From Sphingomonas sp. PL-96 (GTDB lineage: Bacteria > Pseudomonadota > Alphaproteobacteria > Sphingomonadales > Sphingomonadaceae), in the NCBI RefSeq assembly GCF_020707215.1, contig NZ_JAJFET010000001.1, positions 496,001 through 560,000 on the forward strand: a DNA stretch of 64,000 nucleotides. The letters are read 5' to 3'. The translations under genes and the position numbers were made by a program. Every line of letters starts with the position of its first letter. Within the stretch, counting starts at the first letter, position 1. Of the stretch, positions 17,003 through 23,918 are shown piece by piece. The notes under the pieces were generated by a model, which worked only from the letters and a program-made list of their open reading frames with translations, was not told the origin of the DNA and made no database searches.

Positions 17003-18748
17003 TCAGCTGCGCAGCCGCGATCCCAGCCAGCCGGCGAGATATTCCAGGCAGGCGATCCGCCGCCACAGGCCGGAGTCGGTGATCCGCTCCATCGCGAAGA
17101 ACTGCCGCATGGCGGGGAAGTCGGGGTCGATCACCCGGTCCATATAGTCGGGCGACAGCAGCCCGCCGTGCTCGTCGCCCATCGGCCGCAGCCGCCGCTG
17201 GACCGCATAGCTGTGCTGGCGCACCCACGCCGGCCGGATGCGCGAGGACCATTCGTCGAAGCGGTGGCGGCGGCCGGGCGGCTCGGCGAAATGATGGCCA
17301 TAGGCGGACGGGTAGGCGGCAAGCAGCGGGTCGATCGACGTCAGCAGCTGCCCCTCGAAGCGCCCGGCGTGCTTTGCCGCCATCGGCAGCGTAAGCGCGC
17401 TTGCGACCAGCTGATGATCCAGGAACGGCATCAGATAGGCGCCGTGCTGTGCCTCCAGGCTGATCTCGCGGCCGAACAGCGCCCGGCAGCGCACGCGCGG
17501 ATAGGCCTGTTCCGCGCGGGTACGTGACATGGGCGTGCGTGCGTCCGGCAGGTCGAGCGCCTCGGCGATCTTGTTTGCGATCTGCGCAAGGAAGGCGCGC
17601 CCGTCGAATGCCGCCGTCGTGTCGCTGGGTGTGAAGCGCGCGAAGAAGCTGCGGGCGACGGTCGTTGCGGTCAGCCGCCGGTCCGGCAGCAGGAAGAAAT
17701 CGCGATAGACCTCGCCGCACCCGCCCGACGCCGCAAGCGCGCCCTTGGCATGCCGCAGCTTCTGCGCGGCAGCATGCCCGCCATTGTCGAAAATGTTGCC
17801 ATAGGTCGGCAGTCCGTCGAACTGATGGAAGTTCGCGGCCACCTGCTCGGGGAAGGCGTCTGGTGCGATCGGCGCGGCCTGCTTGTCGATCCAGGCAACG
17901 TCGAAGCCTTCTGCCGCGCCGATCGCCTGCGCGATGCGGACGTCGGCGCTTCCTTCCGGCCCATAGACGTAGACGGACGGACGGCTGCCTGCCGCGCGGA
18001 GAGCCGCAAACAGCAGCCGGGAGTCGATGCCGCCCGACAGCGGACACTGGATGCTGTCACCATAGCTGGCGACATGCGCCGCAACGACCGCGTGCAGCCG
18101 CTCCCGATGTTCCGCGAGCCGGTCCGGCAGGGACCGGCGCACCGGCGCGTCGGGCAGGGGCTTGGCGGTCGCGTGACGCACCACCGCGCCCGAGGGCATC
18201 AGCTCCAGCACCCATCTGGGTCCCAGCGTCTTGAGCTCGGCAAACACCGTGTCGTCGCCGATCGGGACTACGTTGAACGCGTGCTCATAGACGCCCTGGG
18301 CATCGAAGCGGACGCTCGGCAGCGCCTGGAGCGCGGCCAGCAGCGAGGTCGAGAAGACACGGTGCTCGGCGTCATGGAACAGCTGAAAGGCGGCAAAGAA
18401 GTCGCCGAACAGGAAGCTGCGGCCATCCTGGCGCACCAGCGCCACGAACTCCCCGCCGATGCGGGACCAGTCCAGTGCTGGCAGCGGCGCATGCCGGAGC
18501 AGCGCAGCAAGCGCCGGTTTGCCGAGTTGGCCGTCGAACACCAGCGTGCCGGCGACCGCGACCAGATCGTCGCCATCCTCCAGCAGTCCCGTGGAGGCTC
18601 CGCCCGCCGGAGCGAAATGAAGCAGCGACCAGCCGGCGAGGGAATGGCTTGTCGGGCTCGGCAGCCCCGCGTCCTGCGCCTGGGCCCGCGCTCCCGCCAG
18701 CGCCGCCGCCGCGCGCTCGTCCGCGCGTGCCAGGAACAATCCCCCCAT
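17003..18748 (-). CDS. Asparagine-synthetase-like protein lacking the glutaminase cysteine
   Basis: 581 residues from ATG 18748; a longer frame runs into the next gene. The N-terminal half resembles a class II (Ntn) glutaminase domain (FFAAFQLFHDAEHRVFSTSL), but it starts MGGLFLA where active enzymes have MCGI. The catalytic Cys2 is therefore Gly. The C-terminal synthetase domain keeps the PP-loop CPLSGGIDSRLLF (about residue 243) and further Asp/Glu-rich loops, so ATP activation of a carboxylate is likely. Cys-less relatives use free ammonia or an internal amine. Placement beside the O-antigen ligase and GT4 genes points to modification of a surface glycan. Confidence 0.85.
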   Translation of the reverse strand: MGGLFLARADERAAAALAGARAQAQDAGLPSPTSHSLAGWSLLHFAPAGGASTGLLEDGDDLVAVAGTLVFDGQLGKPALAALLRHAPLPALDWSRIGGEFVALVRQDGRSFLFGDFFAAFQLFHDAEHRVFSTSLLAALQALPSVRFDAQGVYEHAFNVVPIGDDTVFAELKTLGPRWVLELMPSGAVVRHATAKPLPDAPVRRSLPDRLAEHRERLHAVVAAHVASYGDSIQCPLSGGIDSRLLFAALRAAGSRPSVYVYGPEGSADVRIAQAIGAAEGFDVAWIDKQAAPIAPDAFPEQVAANFHQFDGLPTYGNIFDNGGHAAAQKLRHAKGALAASGGCGEVYRDFFLLPDRRLTATTVARSFFARFTPSDTTAAFDGRAFLAQIANKIAEALDLPDARTPMSRTRAEQAYPRVRCRALFGREISLEAQHGAYLMPFLDHQLVASALTLPMAAKHAGRFEGQLLTSIDPLLAAYPSAYGHHFAEPPGRRHRFDEWSSRIRPAWVRQHSYAVQRRLRPMGDEHGGLLSPDYMDRVIDPDFPAMRQFFAMERITDSGLWRRIACLEYLAGWLGSRLRS

Positions 18749-18755
18749 AGGTCCT

Positions 18756-20132
18756 TCAGCCCTCCGCCGGCTGGAGCGCCACTGGCGCTTGCGCGCCACG
18801 GGCGCGCTGCATCGGCCGCCAGTGGCTCTCCGCCCGCTTGCGCGCCAGATAGGTGTCCAGTCCCATCTGCGCGCCGAGCAGCATGAAGACGAACGGGTTG
18901 AACGCGATGCCGACGAACGCCGCACCCAGGAGGTAGATCAGGTGCGCATGCTGAAGCGCGGTTGCGAGCGGGGCTGCCCAGGCGAGCTCCGTCGGTGCCT
19001 TCGCATAGCGCCGGCGCAGCAGCTCCATCCGGAACAGCCCGCCCAGATGGATCGTCAGCCACAGCGCCAGGCCGAAATAGCCCTGTTCGCCAAGCATCTC
19101 GAAATAGGCGCTGTGATAGGCACGCGCCTTGTCCACCTCCAGCGCCCGCTCGACCGTGGCGTTGTTGGCCGCGCCGACCGTCGCGACCGTGTCATAGCGG
19201 ATATGGTTCTGGAGATAGGCGTCGAACCCGCCGCCCATCGGATGCTCCTGCACATAGTCGAGCGTCCATTGCCAGACGGCCAAGCGCGTCGAGGCGGAGG
19301 CATCGCCCTGATAGGTGCGGATCGTCTCCATCCGCTCGGTGAAGGCCGACGGCAGCAGCGGGACCGCGACCAGCCCGGCCACGCCCAGCAGCGCCAGATA
19401 GGGCAGCTTGCGCTTCACTTCGCGCAGCATCAGCACCGCGAGCAGCGCGATGCACAACAGGCCGGTCCGGGCCGAGGTGCCGACCGGGATCAGCAGACAG
19501 GCAAAGCCAAGCGCGCCGCAATAGGTGCGTACGCGCCAGTCGGGCGGGAAGATGGTGCCGTGGCGCGCAAACCACAGCAGGATCGGCACGATCGCGATCG
19601 CCACCGTCGAGATGGTGCTGCTCTCGTACAGACCGGCGTTGTTCGAGACCATCAGGTTGAGCTCGCCATAGCCGCCGCCGGTCACCAGCGTCTTGATCCC
19701 GCCGACGACGATGATCGACGCCGCCGACAGCAGCATGAACAGCAGCAGCGCCTCGATCCGAAGCCGCGTGCGAAGGGTGAGCGGCAGGAAGATGGCAAAG
19801 GCCATCGCCTTCCATACCCAGTCCCATTTGTATCCGGCTTCCACCGGGAAGTCGGCATGCAGCGTGGTGTACCAGCACCAGCCGAGCAACAGCAGCAGGA
19901 GGAGCTGGCGCGGGGCGACGCGCAAGCCCCGCTTGTCGTCGGTGAGCAGCCACCCGCCGACCGCAAGCGCCGCGGCGATCGCCGAGATCGGCACGGAGTT
20001 CAGCAGCAGATAGGTCAGCCGCTGGGGCGAGACGATGTCGATATAGGCATAGGCCAGCACGAACAGGAACGGTCGCCGGAACCCGAAGGCGAACAGCGCC
20101 GCCAGGAAGCCGACAAAGGCAAGGTCACGCAC
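18756..20132 (-). CDS. O-antigen ligase/polymerase-like membrane protein (exosortase-A-associated O-glycosylation ligase type)
   Basis: 458 residues from a GTG start (GTG CGT GAC). About ten membrane helices with a large periplasmic loop (about 280-370) carrying HPMGGGFDAYLQNHI and AYHSAYFEMLGEQGYFG, typical of Wzy/WaaL-like enzymes that polymerise or ligate undecaprenyl-linked glycans. The N-terminus MRDLAFVGFLAALFAFGFRR and the sequence RPFLFVLAYAYIDIVSPQRL recall the exosortase-A-associated ligase family (TIGR03097), from memory. The start overlaps the stop of a 50-aa ORF, and the stop is 8 bp before the asparagine-synthetase-like gene, so the three form an operon. Confidence 0.88.
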   Translation of the reverse strand: MRDLAFVGFLAALFAFGFRRPFLFVLAYAYIDIVSPQRLTYLLLNSVPISAIAAALAVGGWLLTDDKRGLRVAPRQLLLLLLLGWCWYTTLHADFPVEAGYKWDWVWKAMAFAIFLPLTLRTRLRIEALLLFMLLSAASIIVVGGIKTLVTGGGYGELNLMVSNNAGLYESSTISTVAIAIVPILLWFARHGTIFPPDWRVRTYCGALGFACLLIPVGTSARTGLLCIALLAVLMLREVKRKLPYLALLGVAGLVAVPLLPSAFTERMETIRTYQGDASASTRLAVWQWTLDYVQEHPMGGGFDAYLQNHIRYDTVATVGAANNATVERALEVDKARAYHSAYFEMLGEQGYFGLALWLTIHLGGLFRMELLRRRYAKAPTELAWAAPLATALQHAHLIYLLGAAFVGIAFNPFVFMLLGAQMGLDTYLARKRAESHWRPMQRARGAQAPVALQPAEG

Positions 20133-20277
20133 CGAAGCGGTTCCTGCGCCGCGGGCGATCCGCCTGCTCGCGCTCGCCTTCGCTTGCCTCCCGGTCGAGG
20201 TCGGGTCGCCGCAGCAGCAGCCATGCCGCCAGCAGCATCAATCCGTGCGACAGCCCAAGCGAGAAATTGTCGATCAT
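20125..20277 (-). CDS. 50-residue membrane-anchored ORF coupled to the ligase gene
   Basis: The frame runs from ATG 20277 to a TGA at 20125-20127 that overlaps the GTG start of the ligase by 8 bp. The product has a hydrophobic N-terminal segment (GLSHGLMLLAAWLLL), then RRPDLDREASEGEREQ and a strongly basic tail (RPRRRNR). It looks like a single-pass inner-membrane peptide with a charged cytoplasmic tail. The overlap suggests translational coupling. No family recognised. No strong ribosome-binding site (AGCGGGACG precedes the ATG), so translation is likely but not certain. Confidence 0.55.
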   Translation of the reverse strand: MIDNFSLGLSHGLMLLAAWLLLRRPDLDREASEGEREQADRPRRRNRFGA

Positions 20278-20363
20278 CGTCCCGCTTTCTTACCGTTCGC
20301 GCCGGGCCGCCGCAAAAGCACGGTTGACGCAGCGTTAATTGCTCAAGAGGCAGGATACCAGCC

Positions 20364-21602
20364 ATGCGGATCCTGCACGTCCTTGATCATAGCCTGCCGC
20401 TGCACAGCGGCTACACCTTTCGCACGCGCGCCATCCTGAAGGCGCAGATCGCGCGCGGGTGGACGGTGGCGGGGGTGACCGGCGCCCGCCAAGGCGGCGA
20501 CGGCGTTGCCGAGGAGGTCGTCGACGGACTGACCTTCTTCCGGACCGATCCGCCCCGGCCGGCACGCGCGCCCATCGGCGAGCTGCGCGAGGTGGCGGCG
20601 CTTGCCCGCCGGCTCGACCAGGCGGTGGCGCGCTTCCGCCCTGACGTGCTGCACGCCCATTCGCCGGTGCTGGACGGCCTCGCCGCGCTGATCGTCGCGC
20701 GCCGGCGCAAGCTGCCGCTGGTGTATGAGATCCGCGCCTTCTGGGAGGATGCTGCGGTCGGCAACGGCACCGGCACGGAGGGTTCGCGGCGCTATCGCAT
20801 GATCCGCGGGCTGGAGACGTGGCTGGTGCGCCGTGCCGATGCGGTGGCGGTGATCTGCGAAGGTCTCCAGCGCGACCTGGTGGCGCGCGGCATCGATCCG
20901 GCGCGGATCTTCGTCTCGCCCAACGGGGTCGACATGACCCTGTTCGGCGATCCGCCACCGCCCGACCTGACGCTCGCGCGCGAGCTGGGGCTGGAAGGCG
21001 AGACGATCGGCTTCATCGGCAGCTTCTACGACTATGAGGGGCTGGACGACCTGATCGCCGCCATGCCGAGCCTTGTCGCCCGACGGCCGCGGCTGAAGCT
21101 GCTGCTGGTGGGCGGCGGGCCGATGGAGGCTGCGTTGCGCGCGCAGGCGGCGGCTTCGCCCGTGGGGCATGCAATCCGCTTCGTCGGGCGGGTGCCGCAC
21201 GACGCGGTGGAGCGGTATTACGGCCTCGTCGACGTGCTGGTCTATCCGCGCAAGCGGATGCGCCTCACCGACCTTGTCACGCCGCTGAAGCCGCTTGAGG
21301 CGATGGCGCAGCGGCGGCTGGTCGCGGCGTCCGACGTCGGCGGCCATCGCGAGCTGATCCGCGACGGCGACACCGGCACCCTGTTCCCGGCCGACGACCC
21401 GCAGGCGCTCGCCCAGCGCGTCGGCGACCTGTTCGCCGACCGCACGGATTGGGAGCCGATGCGCAATCGCGCGCGCGCCTTTGTCGAGCGCGAGCGTAAC
21501 TGGTCGTCAAATGTTTCGCGTTACGCCCCTGTGTATCACGCGCTTGTCAAAGGCTTCGCAACGGACGCACCATGGACGCCACAGTCGCTCCCCGACGCTT
21601 GA
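20364..21602 (+). CDS. GT4 glycosyltransferase (exosortase-A-associated type)
   Basis: 412 residues, divergent from the ligase operon. The GT-B fold has an N-terminal half beginning MRILHVLDHSLPLHSGYTFR and a C-terminal GT4 half with IFVSPNGVDMTLF, IGFIGSFYDYEGLDDLI, LLLVGGGPME and the E-x7-E region (TPLKPLEAMAQ). The N-terminal signature matches, from memory, the PEP-CTERM/exosortase-A-associated family TIGR04063. It transfers a sugar to a lipid-linked glycan in the cytoplasm. AGGCAGGATACC precedes the ATG. Its last 31 bp overlap the next gene. Confidence 0.9.
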   Translation: MRILHVLDHSLPLHSGYTFRTRAILKAQIARGWTVAGVTGARQGGDGVAEEVVDGLTFFRTDPPRPARAPIGELREVAALARRLDQAVARFRPDVLHAHSPVLDGLAALIVARRRKLPLVYEIRAFWEDAAVGNGTGTEGSRRYRMIRGLETWLVRRADAVAVICEGLQRDLVARGIDPARIFVSPNGVDMTLFGDPPPPDLTLARELGLEGETIGFIGSFYDYEGLDDLIAAMPSLVARRPRLKLLLVGGGPMEAALRAQAAASPVGHAIRFVGRVPHDAVERYYGLVDVLVYPRKRMRLTDLVTPLKPLEAMAQRRLVAASDVGGHRELIRDGDTGTLFPADDPQALAQRVGDLFADRTDWEPMRNRARAFVERERNWSSNVSRYAPVYHALVKGFATDAPWTPQSLPDA

Positions 21603-22393
21603 GCCTGCCCGCCGCGACGGTCGCCGCCACCCTGGGCGGTGTGCTGGTCGCGCTGGTCGTGCTGCTGCTGCCCATCGCCTGGATCGAGGCGCAGGTCGCC
21701 GAAAGCGGGCTGCCCGACGTGCTTGCCGCTGCGGCCCCGCCGCTGGGCATCACGGCGCGGCTCGCGCTGATGCTGCTGCTCGCAGGCATCACGGCCGCGC
21801 TGCTGTGGGGCCTGGGGCGAATCGTTTTCGGACGACTCCCGGTGGTGTTCACGCTTCCTGCCCGACGCAGCCGCGAGAAGACCGCCGAGCGTGAAGTCGC
21901 CGCCATTCCGGTGCTCCGCCGCAGCGACGCGCATCCGGATGCGCCTGCCCGCGCGCCGGTGCTGGCGATGCGCGACCTGGGCACGCCCTTTCTGGAGGTG
22001 ACGGCGGCAAGCAGCGCAATCGCGATCGCAGCCGAGCCGATCGAGCAGGCGCTGCCGGAAGACCTCGACCTCCCACTCGCCGCCTTCGACCCACAGGCGA
22101 TTCCCGCCCCGATCGTGACCGTCCGCCCCCTGTTCCAGGCCGATGCGCAGCTGGGGGACGATGTGGACGTGACACGCCTCACGCCGCAGATCCGCGCCGG
22201 ATTTGCCGCCCCGGCGGAGCCGGAACCCGAGCCTACGCCGCTGGAGGAAGCCTCCACCCGCGCCTTGCTGGTCCGGCTCGAGCGAGGGCTGGCGCGCCGC
22301 GAACACGGGGAGGGGCCGCGGCTTGCCCCCGGCCGGGACGAAACGCTGCAGGCGACGCTTGCCTCGCTGCGGCGCTGGGCGACGCCTGCCTGA
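21572..22393 (+). CDS. Two-helix membrane protein with a long acidic/Pro-rich cytoplasmic region
   Basis: 273 residues, start inside the end of the GT4 gene. Two hydrophobic helices (about 20-42 and 60-85) flank a short loop (IEAQVAESGLPDVLAAA). The remaining 190 residues are soluble and rich in Ala, Pro and acidic residues (FAAPAEPEPEPTPLEEA), ending in a helical Arg/Glu-rich segment (STRALLVRLERGLARREHGE). I recognise no domain; this type appears in sphingomonads as hypothetical. Overlap with the GT4 gene suggests co-transcription, but a role in glycan synthesis is not shown. Confidence 0.7.
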   Translation: MDATVAPRRLSLPAATVAATLGGVLVALVVLLLPIAWIEAQVAESGLPDVLAAAAPPLGITARLALMLLLAGITAALLWGLGRIVFGRLPVVFTLPARRSREKTAEREVAAIPVLRRSDAHPDAPARAPVLAMRDLGTPFLEVTAASSAIAIAAEPIEQALPEDLDLPLAAFDPQAIPAPIVTVRPLFQADAQLGDDVDVTRLTPQIRAGFAAPAEPEPEPTPLEEASTRALLVRLERGLARREHGEGPRLAPGRDETLQATLASLRRWATPA

Positions 22394-22396
22394 GGA

Positions 22397-22711
22397 TCAA
22401 CGGTCCTCCACCGTGAGGACCTCGATCTCCACGCGCAGGCGGTCGCCTTCGGCAGCCGCAAACAGGACGGTCAGGTCCGCCACCAGGTGCCCGCGCAACG
22501 GGAGTTCGGCCTCCGGCAGACACTGAAGCCAGGCATCGAGTCCCGGCGACGCTGCAGCCTGCGCCGTCACTCGATGCCGCGCCCCGTTGAAGGTCGCGCT
22601 CGCCCACGGCACGCTCTGCACATCGCTCACCACCAGATCCTGTCCGCCCGCCTGCGCCGCCAGCAGCAGCCGGCGCTCCAGCAACGTCGCCGCATCCGGA
22701 CCGCGGCTCAT
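22397..22711 (-). CDS. Unknown 104-residue protein in the SOS-box operon
   Basis: From ATG 22711, whose ATGA overlaps the stop of the HTH gene, so the two are translationally coupled. The product begins MSRGPDAATLLERRLLLAAQ. It continues with beta-like segments (VVSDVQSVPWASATFNGARH, HLVADLTVLFAAAEGDRLRV, VEIEVLTVED). No recognised domain. It is cytoplasmic by composition. Its partner is a small DNA-binding protein and the operon promoter region carries a LexA-type box, so it may be damage-induced. That is inference from context. Confidence 0.72.
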   Translation of the reverse strand: MSRGPDAATLLERRLLLAAQAGGQDLVVSDVQSVPWASATFNGARHRVTAQAAASPGLDAWLQCLPEAELPLRGHLVADLTVLFAAAEGDRLRVEIEVLTVEDR

Positions 22712-22890
22712 GCGTGGTGCTCCTGCCGGGCGATATAGCTCTCGATCCGGGCCACCGTGTCGGGCCGCGGCTCCCGCCCGTTGCGCAGGTCGCCCACCAG
22801 CCGCGGGTCGTGCACCGCCTCGCGTCCGAACACGGTCGGCGGCATGCCGGTCACGTGCAGGAACTGGTCGATCTTCTGCAAAATTGTCAC
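22708..22890 (-). CDS. Short helix-turn-helix protein in the SOS-box operon
   Basis: 60 residues from a GTG at 22888-22890 preceded by AGGAGATT, the only good ribosome-binding site here; a longer frame upstream crosses the promoter region. The sequence TGMPPTVFGREAVHDPRLVG and DLRNGREPRPDTVARIESYI gives a compact HTH of the kind found in small sphingomonad regulators (FGREAVxDPRLVxDLRNGREP). It probably binds DNA, perhaps its own divergent promoter. It overlaps the following unknown gene by ATGA and is divergent from the S24 gene. Confidence 0.75.
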   Translation of the reverse strand: MTILQKIDQFLHVTGMPPTVFGREAVHDPRLVGDLRNGREPRPDTVARIESYIARQEHHA

Positions 22891-22910
22891 CGGACAATCT
22901 CCTGATTCGC

Positions 22911-22925
22911 GTTCTTGTTTTGTTC
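22911..22925. promoter_or_regulatory. LexA-type SOS box GTTC-N7-GTTC
   Basis: GTTC-TTGTTTT-GTTC exactly matches the direct-repeat LexA recognition pattern of alphaproteobacteria. It lies 21 nt upstream of the HTH gene start and 55 nt upstream of the S24 gene start, so it could control both. A third GTTC follows at 22928-22931. Confidence 0.6.
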
Positions 22926-22949
22926 TTGTTCTGCGAAATCCAACTTGTC

Positions 22950-22963
22950 TAGGAAATTTCCTA
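22950..22963. promoter_or_regulatory. Perfect 14-bp palindrome, candidate S24 repressor operator
   Basis: TAGGAAATTTCCTA is self-complementary and lies 17 nt before the S24 gene start. A partial repeat, CTAGGAA, follows at 22966. Repressors of the S24 type bind such dyads next to their own start, so autoregulation is plausible. Confidence 0.5.
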
Positions 22964-22979
22964 CGGCTAGGAAGCGGCT

Positions 22980-23597
22980 GTGGATCCGCAGGAACAGCGC
23001 GCGGTGCTCGTCGCCCTGGCGACGGAGCGGGGCGAAAGCCTGGCAGCCTTGTCGCGGCTTCTGGGCCGCAATGCCGCCTATCTGCAGCAGTATCTGGAGC
23101 GGGGCAGTCCCCGCATGCTGCGCGAGGACGACCGCGCAAAGCTCGCCCGCTACCTGGGCGTTCCGGAGGCGCGGCTGGGCGGGGCAGCCGCGCTGGCAAC
23201 GGTGACGATCCCGCGGCTCGACCTGGCGGCGTCCGCAGGGCCGGGCGCGATCGTGGAGCTAGAATCGGCGGCGCCGCTGCGGCTGGACGCGGAGTTCGTC
23301 CGCCGGCTGGGCGCGCGGCCCGAGGCGCTGTCGATGATCGCGGTGCGCGGCGATTCGATGGCGCCGACGCTCGAGGACGGCGATTCGATCCTGGTCGACA
23401 CGGACGTGCACGACGGGAAGGAGGGCATCCAGGTGGTGCGCCACGATGGCACTCTGCTGGTCAAGCGCCTCCGCCGGGCGGGGAAGACGATCGAACTGGT
23501 CAGCGATAATCCTGCCTATCCGCCGATCCTGGTGCGTCCCGGCGATCGACTGGAGATCGTCGGCCGCGTCGTCTGGCTGGCGCGGCGACTTCGCTGA
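22980..23597 (+). CDS. S24-family LexA-like repressor/peptidase
   Basis: 205 residues from GTG 22980. The N-terminal 65 residues form an HTH-like helical region (ERGESLAALSRLLGRNAAYL). The C-terminal half is an S24 domain with Ser126 (AVRGDSMAPTLEDGDSILVD) and Lys162 (GTLLVKRLRR), the Ser/Lys dyad of LexA and CI proteins. Ala86-Gly87 in AASAGPGA is a candidate self-cleavage site, so RecA-stimulated autoproteolysis is possible. It is divergent from the HTH/unknown operon, with a GTTC-N7-GTTC box and a 14-bp palindrome between them. Confidence 0.88.
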   Translation: MDPQEQRAVLVALATERGESLAALSRLLGRNAAYLQQYLERGSPRMLREDDRAKLARYLGVPEARLGGAAALATVTIPRLDLAASAGPGAIVELESAAPLRLDAEFVRRLGARPEALSMIAVRGDSMAPTLEDGDSILVDTDVHDGKEGIQVVRHDGTLLVKRLRRAGKTIELVSDNPAYPPILVRPGDRLEIVGRVVWLARRLR

Positions 23598-23600
23598 CCG

Positions 23601-23777
23601 TCAGCGGCGGTCGACCAGCCACACCGCCAGCGCGATGATCGTGCCCACGCCAACCCCCACCAGCAGGCCGATGGTGGGCTGGTGAAAGCCAGCGGCACCG
23701 ATCAGGGCGCCGCCCAGCGCGCCGGTGGCCAGGGCGAAGCCGCCGGCAGCGGTGTTGCGAGGGGGACGCCGATCCAT
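23601..23777 (-). CDS. 58-residue two-helix membrane protein
   Basis: From ATG 23777 (MDRRPPRNTAAGGFALATGA); the long frame upstream of it is antisense to tamA and spurious. Two hydrophobic Gly/Ala-rich helices (AGGFALATGALGGALIGAAG and TIGLLVGVGVGTIIALAVWL) are joined by FHQP, then VDRR ends the protein. Both termini are predicted cytoplasmic by the Arg residues. No family recognised beyond glycine-zipper-like hairpins. It is convergent with the S24 gene. Confidence 0.6.
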   Translation of the reverse strand: MDRRPPRNTAAGGFALATGALGGALIGAAGFHQPTIGLLVGVGVGTIIALAVWLVDRR

Positions 23778-23918
23778 TGCCCGCCTGTGCCACGGCCCGT
23801 GCGGCGACACCAGCCAGGCGAGACGGATGCAACGGATCGCCCCGTGCGGACGCCACACCGGCGACTGCCACGCCGAAACGCTTGGCGAGTGCCGAAAACT
23901 CGGGCTAGGGACGTCGGT

